This document shows, one piece after another, positions 26,040 to 38,181 of a stretch of DNA of 64,000 nt. Source of the DNA: Xiphias gladius (lineage: Eukaryota; Chordata; Actinopteri; Istiophoriformes; Xiphiidae); assembly GCF_016859285.1 (NCBI RefSeq), contig NC_053414.1:24581517-24645516 (forward strand), read 5' to 3'. The notes beneath the pieces were generated by a model, which had not been told where the DNA came from, ran no database searches, and saw only the letters and a list, made by a program, of their open reading frames with translations. Position 1 is the first letter of the stretch, and the number at the start of each line of letters is the position of its first letter. A program made the translations under genes and the position numbers.

Positions 26040-27305
26040 AAGTGACAGGGCTGTTCCTGAAGGTAAACTCTGCAGGGGTCCTCAGTGTTTCAGAGGATTA
26101 GGAAGTAGACTGTTCTTATGAAACACTGTTATTTAAAGTCTTACATTCACCTCTCAGTTCTACTGTGCAATAATCACACATGATACAATTATTTCAAATT
26201 TACATTACATGATGACTGAGAGATGCGGGAGAAAACCACATCACCGGGGGAGGACAATTTTAGTCTCACCAAAGACAGACTGGCTACAACCATAAGTCGC
26301 GCACAATTTTTCACTGGTCAGTCACCACCAGATGAGATTTTTTTTTTTTTTAATGTTTTAAAGTTTTAATTACCTTGTATCAGTGCTGGTGGAAAAACGT
26401 TGTCTCAACCCTGAGTTAAACATCCTGGTTTGATTGGACACTGCTGATATTCCAGAGGAGTCTGGGTAAAAAGGTTTCTTTTACTAGTAGCCATCGGGCT
26501 GTCAAACTCCAGGTTAATGTGGACCTCCTCTCCTGCAGCCAAATTCTGCTGGTCAGACACTCAGGGGAACAAGGTGAAACAGCGTAGCATATTTTAAAAG
26601 ATAGAAATGAATGTTCTTGAATGAAATGAAATAATGAGCTTACTCGTTGCTTTTGTGTTTTCTTTTACCTCTTTAGACACACTGAAGTTGCTCTTATTAA
26701 ATTTCTATTGATGTAATAGGTCGAGTAGTGGTAACTTGATGCATTGATCCATAAACAAGTTATTCTGGCCAGGTCCATCTCAAGTGTTTTTTCATATGTT
26801 AATTAACTGATTATCATTAGCTTTTCAAGTCAATAGAATAAGTGAAACACCAGCGATTTCATTTAGAGATTAACCATTAATATATTCCTTTTGTATCCCT
26901 TCAAAATACAAATTAAAGTTTCTTCTTTTCTTTAAATGTCTTATGTTTGAGTGTACAACAAATCAGAATGTTAACGTTGCATCCACACTGTATGCTATTT
27001 TTATTGTTCTGAGTTACAATTTTATGTCTACAAAATCAATAGTTTTGCATTACACTTTTAATTATACAGTAGTTTGTTACACAAATTTTTATTAGGCGTT
27101 TCCATGACTAATGTTGCAGTTTCATGGGAGGATATTGGTGGATGGTGATGGCTACTCAATTACACAGATTATCTGATATGAACTGAAAAAATGCCAAGAC
27201 AGACAGGCTGTCAGTTTAATTTGCTGCAAAGTTAGGGATTATTCACACAAAAGTTCTATCTCAACAGTTAGACACCCATGGGAAAATCTTTGTGAGTGAT
27301 CTTTC
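26040..27305. other. Convergent 3' regions of cant1 and ogal
   Basis: Non-coding. For cant1 an ATTAAA at 26912-26917 is the best poly(A) candidate. For ogal, minus-strand AATAAA motifs lie at 27088-27093 and 27000-27005. The two transcripts would end within about 200 bp of each other. This interval is also the junction between genes whose human counterparts lie on different chromosomes. Confidence 0.6.
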
Positions 27306-30300
27306 TCACAGGCTTGTTGCCATGGCGAGGATGTCTTGTGGTAGACCGGCCACTTGAATGGGTTTGAAGGAGCCCAGTGTAGTGTAAAAGTCGAGCATCC
27401 TCCGATCACTCTGCCTCACCTCACAGAGCACTCCTCTGGAACCTGAAAGGAAAACCAAGATGGTGTTTGGGATTTAATCCTTTAATCTCTTTTGGCTAAA
27501 ATATTGTTCAAACCTTTAAATGATAAATTGCTACTGAAGTAAAGTCGTGCAGCCTTCCGCAGGCAAGGAAATGAAGGGCCTCTTCCATTTTATCTTATGC
27601 TACCTGGAAGTTACGAGTGCAGCTGCTGCAGTTTATTTTTGGCTGCTGTGCTTGCATGTGTGTTTTTGAGGTTTGACATTTTAAACCAATAAAATTAGTT
27701 TTATTTAACTTTTCAGCAAAATTCTGGGAAGAACACAGAACTTATACTGCTTAGCCTGCCAGGACTGTCCTCCTAGTTACTTTGCAGAAGAAAGAAGGGG
27801 GTCCTAAATGAACTGAAGCTTTAACTCTCAACTGGATTAGTATCAACACCAACACATCTACATCTGCATGTATAAACTAATACTGCAATGGCTTTCCTGT
27901 GCTATGAAAGGGCGCTGGTTGGCAGGTGTAGAACTGTTGTGACACCGGCTGAACAGCTCCTCCTAGTGGAGAATGTTAAACCTAAGTTTGTGAATTACAC
28001 TGCATTCAGAAAATATTAGGACCCCTCCTTTTTTTTCACATTTTGTTATGTTAAAACCGTTGGAATTCAGTCTTTCCCTCATTAGTCTACACTCAGTACC
28101 CCATAATGACAAAGTAGAAACAGAATTTAAGAATTTTTTGCAAATGTATTAAAAAAGGAAAAACATATCACATTGACAAAAGTATTCAGACCTTTTTCTC
28201 TACTCAGTTGAAGCACCTTTGGCAGCGATTACAGCCTCGAGTCTTCTTGGGTGTGACGCGAAAAGCTTTGCACACCCGGATTTGGGGACTTTCTGCCAGT
28301 CTTCTCTGAATATCCTCTCAAGCTCTTTCAGGGTGGATGGGGACCGCTGGTGAACGGCCATTTTCAGGTCTCTCCAGAGATGTTTGACTGGGTTCAAGAC
28401 AGGGCTCTGGCTGGGCCACTCAAGCACATTCACAGAGTTGTCCCTAAGCCACTGCTGCATTGTCTTGACTGTGTGCTTAGGGTCATTGTCCTGTTGGAAG
28501 GTGAACCCTCAGCCCAGTCTGGCGCTCTGGACCAGGTTTTCATTAAGGATATCTCTGTACTTTGCTCCACCCAGTTTTTCCCTCAACCCTGACCAGTCTC
28601 CCTGTCCCTGCCGCTGAAAAACACCCCCACAGCATGATGCTGCCACCACCATGCTTCCCCGCTGGGACGGTACTGGGCAGCTGATGAGCGGTGCCTGGTT
28701 TCCTCCAGACATGATGCTTAGGCCAAAAAGTTCAATTTTGGTTTCCTCAGACCAGTGAGTCTTGTTTCTCACAGTAAGAGTCCTTTAGGTGCTTTTTTTG
28801 CAATTTCCAAGCTGGCTGAATAATTATACCAATGTGATATGAGTTTTTCCTTTTTAGTAAAATTTTAAATATAGTTTCTACTTTGTCATTATGGGGTATT
28901 GAGTGTAGACTAATGAGTGAAAAGATAAATGTACACAATTTTAGCACAAGACTCCAACATCATAAAATGTGAAAAAGGCGAAGGAGTCTGAATACTTTCT
29001 GAATGCACTGTACTGTAGTTACAAGCCAGTTCCATTACGCACATCTCAGAATAATCAAAGGCATTTTACACAGCCTGGACCTACCGCTGCTCCTGATGGA
29101 GGCCAACAGCCGACCAATCATACGCTTGGCTGGAGAGGGGTCAGTGACCCGGGGCAGCACTTGTATAGTGACTAAGGAGGGGAATTCCTCAAATACTGAG
29201 TCACTTGTTGCCCTCTAGAGGTAGGAGACAAAATACCATGAAACAATATTGCATTTGATTGTCATCTCATATTCTGGAAAACGCTTGTTGCAATTGATCA
29301 CCCGAATCTTGGCTGCGGCTGGTTTGGCGTCAGTGAGTGCCAGTACGTAACCACACATCCCAATCTCATCCTCCAGGACAAGAGCACACTGAGGGGAAGG
29401 GGAGATTTCACCGGCTGACAGGCTGCAGGGGGGCAGAGGGAATGTTAAGATGGTATAAGAGCGTACATTTTCAGGGCCGAGTAGTGGAATAATTCTCTCT
29501 TACCTATCACAGATAAGTGGATGCTGCGTCATCGGGGGGATTTTGCCCTCTCCTGCTCTCTGCATCTCCATGAAAATCCTCTGCACCTCCGCCTAGAACA
29601 GGTAACAATATTGTGCAAAATCACTGAATGTTAACGGAAATGAATCATGGTGTCCGAGGATCGGCCTTTTTACCTTGTCCTCGGGGCAGTACGGCCTTAT
29701 GCAGTATACTGCCGTCATGGGAGGATGTCTGAACAGGTCCCTGTTTCCATGTCCAGGCAGCATTCTCTTCAAGTACAAATGTACAGTATATTTATATTCA
29801 TGTCGAGCTACATTAATAATTCACTGATGAGATAACAATACTTAAAGGCGGATAGTAACTGGTTGCATTGTCCAGTTAATGACAATTATCACAGAACATT
29901 TAGTGGGACAACGTTAGATCACCTGGAACTCTCCGGAGAGCCCTCCTCTGAAGCCCCAGGGTTCAGGGTCGTCGCTCATAAGCTGGGCGGAAGGCTGACC
30001 CTGCCCTCCTATGGAAAACAAAAACAATGGAACATTCAAAGCTACAGTAGGCTTTTCATTTTAGTATCGTCACCTTTGGTGGCCAGTGAACAGTAACCAC
30101 TGAAGAGTGAGAGTGTCTATTATCTGTCCAAATGCAGAGTTTCTTACTTATTGTTACGGTTGCTTTAGCTATTTTGTTTGTGGAGATCCTGTCGTTAGAA
30201 TGCCAAGCATTCCTGCTCGAGTGCGGCTCCTGCCTGCAGCCCAAAATGTCACTCGTGCCATTTATTTTCCCGCTGTTTTGTGTTTCCATGGGAATCCTGA

Positions 30301-33300
30301 TAAAAGCTGTGTGTCTTCAGCCTAAATCACTTCTTGCCGGTTATCTAAGCGACTGGTGGGCGAGGTAGCGAAGATTTGAACCTTTTGCCCTTTGACCATA
30401 CTGTACCTACAGCAGCTTTTCTCCATCCTTTACACACCAGCCTGAGCAGCTTAATCATCATCATTAGAAGATTTTGATTTCCTCACCTAGTGTTTTCACA
30501 TAGGCACGAGCCAGACCGACTCCACTCTTGATGTCACAGATGTAGTTGTAGAGGTCGTACAGAATGCTGCGGTTTGGGGCGTTCGACAGGCGGTTAAACA
30601 TCTGCACCACCGCGTCGCACATGACATCAAACTGCTGTGCTCTTGAGCACCACTCGGCCGTCTGAAAAACGCCATTAGGGGTGTGACAGAGCACGACATG
30701 TGTACGTATATATCCGTATTTGAAAAACTACAAAAGCACAACATTACCTTGTCCGTCTCCGCAGCAGCGGCGTAACTGTTGTTTTTGAGCCAGTCCAGCT
30801 CCTGCAGCATGGTCCTGGCCGTGGGCCCGTGTTCGTACGGCAGGTAGAAGAGGTCCGACAGCAGCGTCAGGTCATCCAGGGTCAGAGGTTCAGCTGTGTA
30901 CAGTGGGTTTTCCCCAGGTCCAGGGACGTAGGAGCTCTCTCCCATGTCTGTCTGCATGGGCTCCTCATCTGACGCCTCTTTCCTGAGACGAGCTGGAGGA
31001 CGACAAGGGCCTGGAAGGATGAGGAGGGCAGTGACCTTTTTTTTTTTTTCCCTGTTCCAACTGCTCTGTGATATAATGGTAAAAATACATGAAACTGTGT
31101 AATCTTTACTGAGAAGTGTTCTCTCATGAGACTCTACCTCCAGGTTGATCCATGCTCAGGAACTCCTGCAGCCAGTCACTGAGGGCCAGGGTCAGAGCTT
31201 TCTTGGGACTGTAGCAGGGGTCCTGCTCCTCATCGCCTGGTGATGGAGGTCAGGGACAGTGAGACAAGGCAAAGACTCCGCAATTCCATGTTGTGCAGCT
31301 AAGCTTTGGGCAAAACCCACAGAACTTCCTTTTAAAGTAAGGATCCTTGTGTTCCCAAAGATACCATATGTGTCAGGCTCCATTTGATGTAAAGGGGCAA
31401 AAAACACAACTCGAGTGTGTGTCGAGTTTGACTACTGCATTCAACATAAATGTGTAGGACCTTTGAAACCAGCAGATGTAACATTTTGTGACATGGGTAA
31501 ACAGTGTGGGAGAATATTTGTTTCTCTGTCAGAAGCTACTTAACATCAGAGGTCAAGGGGTAATCAAATGCTCTAGTGAGGTGTTAAAAATGTGGTAGCA
31601 CATCAGTTTCAGCAGAAATACTTTCCGCCATCTGATAGTCCACCATTTTCAGATCTCTGTCCTACAATAGTGCGAAGGTCTGATCACCCTTGTTTCCCCT
31701 CATTGTAACAGAAATCAACATTAAAGCGTAGGCGCCAAAGATTTTAACGTTTAATCTTGTCTCGACAGTCTGACGTTTGAAATCACTCCTGTGTCAGCCA
31801 CCAGTCACTTCTCAGGTTTGTACTGTATAAAAATCAAATTTCCGACTCCATGTTTGGGGTGTTTGGAAAGGATGAACAAAAATGTATTTATCACTCTATT
31901 GACGAAAAACTTAGACACTCACCCATTTCCACGTCCTTCGGTCCTCCATCAGCGGTTGCTTTGCACCATGTAGCCAAAGTGTGGATGGCCACAAAGTTTG
32001 GGTAAAACTCACAGTTGGGATTGGTGAGCACTCCTCTCAGTTTGGGAATCAGCTCAGTGGGTCGATCCTTTTCAGAAAGAGATAAGATCACTTATTTCAG
32101 ATGGAAATCCCAGGGCCAGAATGGGACACCTTCTGACCTCTAAGAAATGTTATAATACCATCTTTTATTAATGTAAATCCTGATGGGCATATATTTACCT
32201 TATAGGGTCCAAGGAAAAGTCTTTGGGGGTCATAATCATTTGCATGGATATTGTCCCAGATGACTGGTGCCCTCTTTATGACAGAGGACACCTCCTCTAT
32301 GGACTCAACTGAGATTTTGTGGGATACCACTTTTGGGCCTAAATAATTAAAAAAAAGGAAAAAATATAATACAATGAAAGCTTTATAAAACTGTACGAGC
32401 GATTACACCTCTCGAATCCATGGACACAGGTTGTGAGGTTGTGGTTCAGTGTAACCGTACCCGTCCATAGGATGTCGATGCCAGGCAGCAGCTTCTCTCC
32501 CACGGTGTTAAGGTAAGAGGACTGGGACACGTTGGGAGTGCAGAATGCAGCACAGTAATCTGGAGATACAGTCAGTGACAGAAAACAGTGAAAAACTAAA
32601 CAGGGTCAGCATCGTTGTTCAGTGCTTTCAACTCTCTGGGTGTGCTTAAATTGTAAATCTTATTTATTCATGTTCTCCTCAGTGTCAGTTTTCATGCAGC
32701 CCTGTCTGCTGTCTGACCTGTAGGGCAGAAGAGGAAGGTCTCAGGTTCTCCCAGGTGCCGGTACACCTCATTAGTGACGGCCACCTGAGCGTGGGCGAAG
32801 GAGCTGAACGCCTGTTTATCAGCCGGACACATCTCAGTCTCGATGTCATCAAACAGTAAAGAGAAGGACCTGCAGCCGAACTCCCTCACCTGCCGGAGAA
32901 ACAGGGAAAACCCGGTGATCAGCAATGCGAAAATTGAACTGAAATTTGAACCATGACGTCGGACCCGAGATACACTTGAATAGGCACGATGCGACAGAGT
33001 CAGATAGAGTCGAACAATTAGCTTCACCTGCCAGAGACTTTTCTACAAAACACCTTGCAGCAAGCATTCTCAAAAGGGTTACCCCACCAGGAATTAAACC
33101 CATCGTCTGCAGCAGTGTCGGTGTCAGCAGTTGCCTCTTGACCTACTTGCTGCGCATCAAATGTTTCCGTATCACTGCTACATGTGTCATATAAACTAAT
33201 GTGGTGTCCAAAGAAACCCTCAGAGAGCCATAAAGCTAAATACAGCTGAGATTAAATTATCTCTTGCGCTCCACCCTTCAATTCTGCATACAAAGTCCTA

Positions 33301-34747
33301 CCTGATCCAATTTCCTCTTCAGGGCAGCGACCTCTTTGGGGCTGGAAAAAGTAATATCCAGACCGGGAGAGATTGCATAGATGAACTCGACGTCGTGCCG
33401 TTTAGCTGCTGATATCAGGGCCATGAGTTGTTCTGGGAAAAGAGCAGTCGATGAGAGAAGAAACGCTGTTTGTCGAGGAGGTAAACGAAGCACAGCTTCC
33501 CGCTAATACGGAACTCTGTGGGACACTTTGGCTTGATGCTTGGTGGGGTTTCTGATCATAAAAATGAACACAGCAGCACAATAAATTTAAAAAAAAAAAA
33601 ATCAGCTGGTTTGTTCAAAAGGTGCCAATAATGTGGGATGGCCCAAAGTGCGCTGATAGTGTCTGTTACGACTTGCACTTCAGAGTCGTCAGAGACGTCA
33701 AGCAGGTCATAGGTCAAACTTCAAATCATCATCACTGCCCTCCAGCCTGTAACTTTATTGCTGACATCTAGGCAACCAGCGGAGAGAGGAACCAAAATGA
33801 GCATTTAAACAAAGGTCTCTAAGGAGATAACGGTGACTCAGAATGGGACTTTGAGCCGAGTGTGTCTTTAGGTTGGAAACCCTGTTTATCTGGTTAATGG
33901 AAGGGTTGATCCCAGGCTCACTAAGGACCACAGTGTGTGGTTGGCACAGTGGGTCCTGCGAACTTAAGCTATGAAGAAAGGATGACTTTTTCAAACGAGC
34001 TTTGTTAAGAGGGTGCGATTGAAAGGTAATTTTTGCACACACGTTAGGAGACAGGCGCCTTGGAGCATAAACAATAAGTAGGAAACAAAATGTCACGTAC
34101 ATGTCCATGTATAAAAAACAGATGAGAAGCTCACCTGCCTCCTCAGCAGAGTACAGGTCTCTCCAGTACATCCTGTGTTTGTAGTCATCCTTGGGGGCAT
34201 ACAGGTACGTGTTCAGGCCCCACTTCTGTTCCCTGTGAATCCCAACACCAGCAATGAACAACAGCAACCCATGTGTCAGCTGTTATGTGATCAGACGTGA
34301 CGGTGGCTAGACTAGATCCCAGAGCGTTTTCAAAAGGGGAGTTTTAAAAACGCTCAGCATTTCCACCTATGCTCCTGGCACTTACTCACGGCCGGACTTC
34401 ACCTACCTTTTAAACAGCTCCGTTCTCTGCTCCATAGTCCATGGTCGCCCATAAAAACCTGCATCAAGCAAAGGTCAAAGTTATACACCGAGTACTGTCG
34501 TCTTACCAGACGTGATCGATACATGACTGATATCCGAGCTGCATTTCCAGAGAGCAGATCTGGAGCTGGCAGCCTAATTCGGACGTCTGCATTCCGACTC
34601 AAGAGGCTGCGTCGTAGCGGGGACGCCTCTGGGGGTCTGAGATCTGGTAGTCCCGGTAGGGCCCCGGGTCCAGGTCCGCTCACCTTCCACTACGCCGCTG
34701 ATGAACCGCCTCGCACCGGTCCGGGTTTGGCCCTGGGCACCCGACAT
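27306..34747 (-). CDS. ogal: O-GlcNAcase, short paralogue (oga-like)
   Basis: It removes O-linked GlcNAc from Ser/Thr of nuclear and cytosolic proteins (GH84). Minus-strand exons: 34684-34747, 34407-34458, 34135-34232, 33302-33432, 32718-32889, 32461-32559, 32199-32338, 31923-32067, 31138-31236, 30748-31010, 30487-30661, 29923-30008, 29674-29766, 29504-29592, 29302-29422, 29085-29214, 27306-27442; phases sum to 697 codons. Key parts: [22 protein letters not shown], catalytic pair FDD (Asp129-Asp130), [18 protein letters not shown], stalk helices, then a GNAT-like C-terminal domain (about 525-697). Human OGA is 916 residues; here the disordered linker between WLQEF and NPLYTAEP is about 30 residues and the GNAT-like domain lacks a loop. 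That divergence favours ogal over the highly conserved oga. The donor at 29302 (GTGATC) and the acceptor at 29214 are the weakest calls. Confidence 0.88.
27998..29010 (-). mobile_element. Tc1/mariner transposon, internally deleted, in last ogal intron
   Basis: Bounded by TA dinucleotides, with terminal repeats CACTGCATTCAGAAA (left) and, inverted, CAGTGCATTCAGAAA (right). About 1.0 kb against about 1.6 kb for an intact Tc1, so roughly the N-terminal half of the transposase is gone. The minus-strand frame at 28200-28460 is the transposase C-terminus ([20 protein letters not shown]). The third catalytic acid of the DD34E triad is replaced: the codon at 28383-28385 reads Lys where Tc1 enzymes have Glu. 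A second copy lies at 35527-36193 in the other orientation. Confidence 0.9.
32940..33190. repeat. Possible degenerate SINE-like insert in ogal intron
   Basis: Contains ACCAGGAATTAAACCCATC followed by CTGCAGCAGTG and a CTCTTGACC, similar to the inverted tRNA-like head of some fish SINEs. It is the only structured block in this intron. The match is loose. Confidence 0.25.
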
Positions 34748-35180
34748 GGTCTCCTGTTAGGTTTGAACGCTGGGTAGTTTTGTGCGCCTTCTCTCGCTTC
34801 CCCCCGGGCATCGGCGCCGGCTCTGACACGCCGCTGCCGCCAGTCACGTCTTTTCACGCCAGCCTCTCATTCGGCTCCCTTTTTACTGCGCCGTCCCCTG
34901 ACGCCTGCGCAGACCGGTCTGGCTTAAACAGCGGGAGCGCCGCGCGACGCGACGCGACGGACCCGCATGGTTCTAAAGTCCGAAGTTGTAAAACCTCGGA
35001 TCGGATGCGAGGACCAGCCCTCGCGCCGGGATGACCGACGTTCGCCTCGGGCTCACACGCACGTTGACCCGAACGTGTCCGACCGCAACGGTGGACGTTT
35101 TTAAAGGGACAGTGTCCGCACGGTTCGCCGGTCAAAGTAGCAGAAGCACTTCGCAACGTTCAGCCACGGGCGGATCGCTG
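34560..35180 (-). promoter_or_regulatory. CpG island promoter of ogal
   Basis: CpG-dense sequence surrounds the first ogal exon and extends about 430 bp upstream, including a GCGACGCGACGCGACG run near 34943-34960. No TATA box was seen. This is typical of a housekeeping promoter; the start site itself cannot be placed. Confidence 0.6.
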
Positions 35181-35455
35181 AGCGGGGGCCTGTACAACTT
35201 CCATGGGAAGAGACCGTTAAAATCTCTTGTGGTAAAGAAGATCAAATGATTACGAAGAGAAGCAAAATGAACACAGACGTAAAAAGAGTAAAGACAGACC
35301 ACGAAGATAGATGATGTTGACCAGCAGGTCGTGGAGGGGGATGCGAGAACAGTTTGTGCCGCATCCTCCTCTCCACAACTAACCCCCCCAAGGGCTCCAG
35401 AGAAGTACCGGGCCCAGAGCCGGCCTTCCTGATCAGTTGGTTCAGTTCGTTGGTG

Positions 35456-35511
35456 TCACTGGCTCTGGCTCTGGCGCTGGCGCTGGCGCTGGTGCTGGTG
35501 CTGGTGCCCAC
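35456..35511. repeat. Hexanucleotide minisatellite (CTGGCN)n
   Basis: About nine imperfect six-base units (CTGGCT, CTGGCG, CTGGTG), directly beside the left edge of the second Tc1 copy. Short open frames encoding Ala-Pro or Ala-Gly repeats here are artefacts. Confidence 0.9.
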
Positions 35512-35526
35512 GCAGACCGGCCCATC

Positions 35527-36193
35527 ACCTGCCCAGTACCGTCCCAGCAGGGGAAGCATGGTGGTGGCAGCATCATGCTGTGGGGGTGTTTTTCAGCGGC
35601 AGGGACAGGGAGACTGGTCAGGGTTGAGGGAAAAACTGGGTGGAGCAAAGTACAGAGATATCCTTAATGAAATCCTGGTCCAGAGCGTCAGGACCTCAGA
35701 CTGGGCTGAGGGTTCACCTTCCAACGGGACAATGACCCGAAGCACACAGCCAAGACATTGCAGCAGTGGCTTAGGGACAACTCTGTGAATGTCCTTGAGT
35801 GGCCCAGCCAGAGCCCTGTCTTGAACCCAGTCGAACATCTCTGGAGAGACCTGAAAATGGCTGTTCACCAGCGGTCCCCATCCACCCTGAAAGAGCTTGA
35901 GAGGATCTGCAGAGAAGACTGTCAGAAAGTCCCCAAATCCAGGTGTGCAAAGCTTTTCACACCCAAGAAGACTCGAGGCTGTAATCGATGCCAAAGTACT
36001 GAATAATGAGTCTGAATACTCATGTCCATGTGATATTTCAGTTTCTCCTTTTTAGTAAATTTCTAAAATTCTGTTTTCTCTTTGACATTATGGGCTATTG
36101 AGAGTAAACTGACAAGGGAAAAACTGAATACCAACGGTTTTAACATAAGGCTGCAACATAACAAAATGTGAAAAGTGAGGTCTGAATGCACTG
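35527..36193 (+). mobile_element. Tc1/mariner transposon, 5'-truncated, upstream of ogal
   Basis: Homologous to the 27998-29010 element but in plus orientation. It starts abruptly at CTGCCCAGTACCGTCCC beside the minisatellite, so the left terminal repeat and the N-terminal part are missing. The right end has TGAATGCACTG followed by TA at 36194-36195. The transposase C-terminal half is readable: the second catalytic Asp (35728-35730, in QRDNDPKHTAK) and the third acid Glu (35833-35835, in NPVEHLWRDLK) are 34 residues apart, the Tc1 DD34E spacing. A frame break and a stop separate it from the upstream part, so no transposase can be made. Confidence 0.9.
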
Positions 36194-36195
36194 TA

Positions 36196-38027
36196 TATGG
36201 GATATGGCTTCATGATTTTTGAGACCTTTGCCACATGATTTGGAAGTATTTGTGACTGATAAATTATGGACCAGCAATTTAGGCAGTGACTGATGTAAAG
36301 GCAGCTACACGGGCTATTAAGTTGAATAGGCTACTATTTAGGCTTTTGTGTCAACTTTTAGAGGCCTGACAATCTCTGTTTTACAAGTGATGAGCTATGG
36401 GCCTGTACCTATATTAATGTTATTAGTTACACCTGTGCTATGAAAGATTTGCTGGTGCCGAGCACTTCAAAGTGAAGCCTCAAAACCTGTTCAACATCAG
36501 CTGAACGATCCCCCGTGCAAAAACATTCTGCTTGGAATACTTTGTGTCTGATCTGGTTTCTCCCCTAAGAAAGTGAAATTATCTCATTAAACATTATTTA
36601 AATTACATCTATTGTCTCCCTCTTTGAAAAATCCCATACGATGAATATGAAAATGTTTTTAATTAAAAAAGTTAGACTACAAGTGTGTGTGCACTGGAGG
36701 TTTCAAGTTCAAAGTTACATACTGGACTGTGATTGGCTTCCAAAACTAGTTGTGAGGCCACGAAATCCTGCTCTTGAGGACACGTTAAACACAGATTTCA
36801 AGTGGGCACACAGAACGCTCCCCCGTTCAGCACGTTCAGTGAAAACAGTCCTCGATTGTCAAACTCTGCACATGCATCATTTCTGCACAGTGAGGCTAAA
36901 ACATTCAAGAGAAGTAAAAAGTAGGCAAATTACATTTTAGAGGAAGGGGACTTTGAACGACCACCGGATTTGTTGTCATGCAGCATATTTGGCTCATCTT
37001 GAACCCCATACCCCAAATGGATCTAAGCACATTTATTTTCTTAATCCAGTGTTGCATTACAAGTAGATTTTGTAGCACTTGTGTTGCTTCCCAGTTTGTT
37101 TTTATGTTTTTCTTTTATTAAAAAGCCATGTAATTTTGTACTTGCTAAAATGTCAAACAAATGATAAACTGCCTCCCAATCAGAAGCCCCAGGGAACAAA
37201 TAACTTGTACGTCTGGTTACAGACATCATAGGGCCCTGAAGGTGGAACAATTTAATTGGAGTGCAATTGATGTTATTAGTTACACCAACAATTCATCAAA
37301 TCTGCCACAGGAAAGGTCAACTGAAAGAGGAGAGAAGTTACAACATGACCTGACAAAGTTACCGGAGGCAGGTAACTGGATGTGTTCAAGTAAAATCCAC
37401 ATTTTATGTCACAGCTTTCATGTTTGACAGGACAGTCTTTACAATTCTTATAATTGAAAAAAAATAAATAAATAAATGTATGAGACTGATAAGATATGGG
37501 GCTTGCAGAACAAAAACTGGTTTGATGTTGTAAGATTGTAAGTCAGCCAAACCCCAGGGGGCTTCCAAAAACCAGAAACAGATGAGGCTCTAACGAGACA
37601 CAGAGCCTACAGCAGAACTGGCTTGTAGGTCACATTTACTGTAGCAGGGGACAGGTTGTCAGTTAGAGGTGTGACTAATAACACTATCAATGGTTGCACT
37701 CTAAGCAGGTGTGTGTAGTTCCATGGCACCCAGTATAATACATGCTAGTCCACTGGTGTGGCTCACTGGGACCACTACATTTAATGAGTGGTTAGTTGCG
37801 CCCGTGCTTTTCCTTCGATTGACATGTCAAAATGTCTGCTGTGAAGAGAGAAACCAAATAAATTTCAGTTCACTTGTAGCTGACAGTTCATCAGGACACA
37901 CAAAGAACAGCCTTTATTTTTTTACATATACAAAAGTTTTATGAGTGTTATGGAATGCAACAAAAATCTTTAGCCGGTTCCATTAGTAACATGTTTTCAA
38001 ATTAAGAGTGCTACATATATGTTCATA
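36196..38027. other. Intergenic region, ogal upstream to pprc1 3' end
   Basis: No gene was recognised. AT-rich sequence with an AAAT/AATA run near 37459-37480. A minus-strand AATAAA at 37913-37918 is a second possible pprc1 poly(A) signal. Confidence 0.5.
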
Positions 38028-38033
38028 TTTATT
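38028..38033 (-). promoter_or_regulatory. pprc1 poly(A) signal
   Basis: Minus-strand AATAAA, about 150 bp after the pprc1 stop codon at 38182. Another lies at 37913-37918. Confidence 0.5.
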
Positions 38034-38181
38034 GCACACATAAAAACTGCATGCATATTACATGAAAAAAAAAAACACTAACATACAAAAGTTTGCTACA
38101 TAAGTGCGAGCAAAGAAGCTCTGAGGTTTGTGGGAAAAAAAATGTTCTTTTCGTCGATGCCACATGCAGCTTGGTGCTCTG

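Noticed and set aside
27306-34747. Assignment as the main oga gene
   Set aside because: Position beside pprc1 would fit oga, but the short linker and lost loop are unlike the strongly conserved oga; ogal is preferred, though the question is settled only by finding the second gene elsewhere.
35354-35788. A 144-codon plus-strand open frame with Ala/Leu repeats and transposase-like residues
   Set aside because: It runs through the hexanucleotide minisatellite into the Tc1 fragment and is not a gene.
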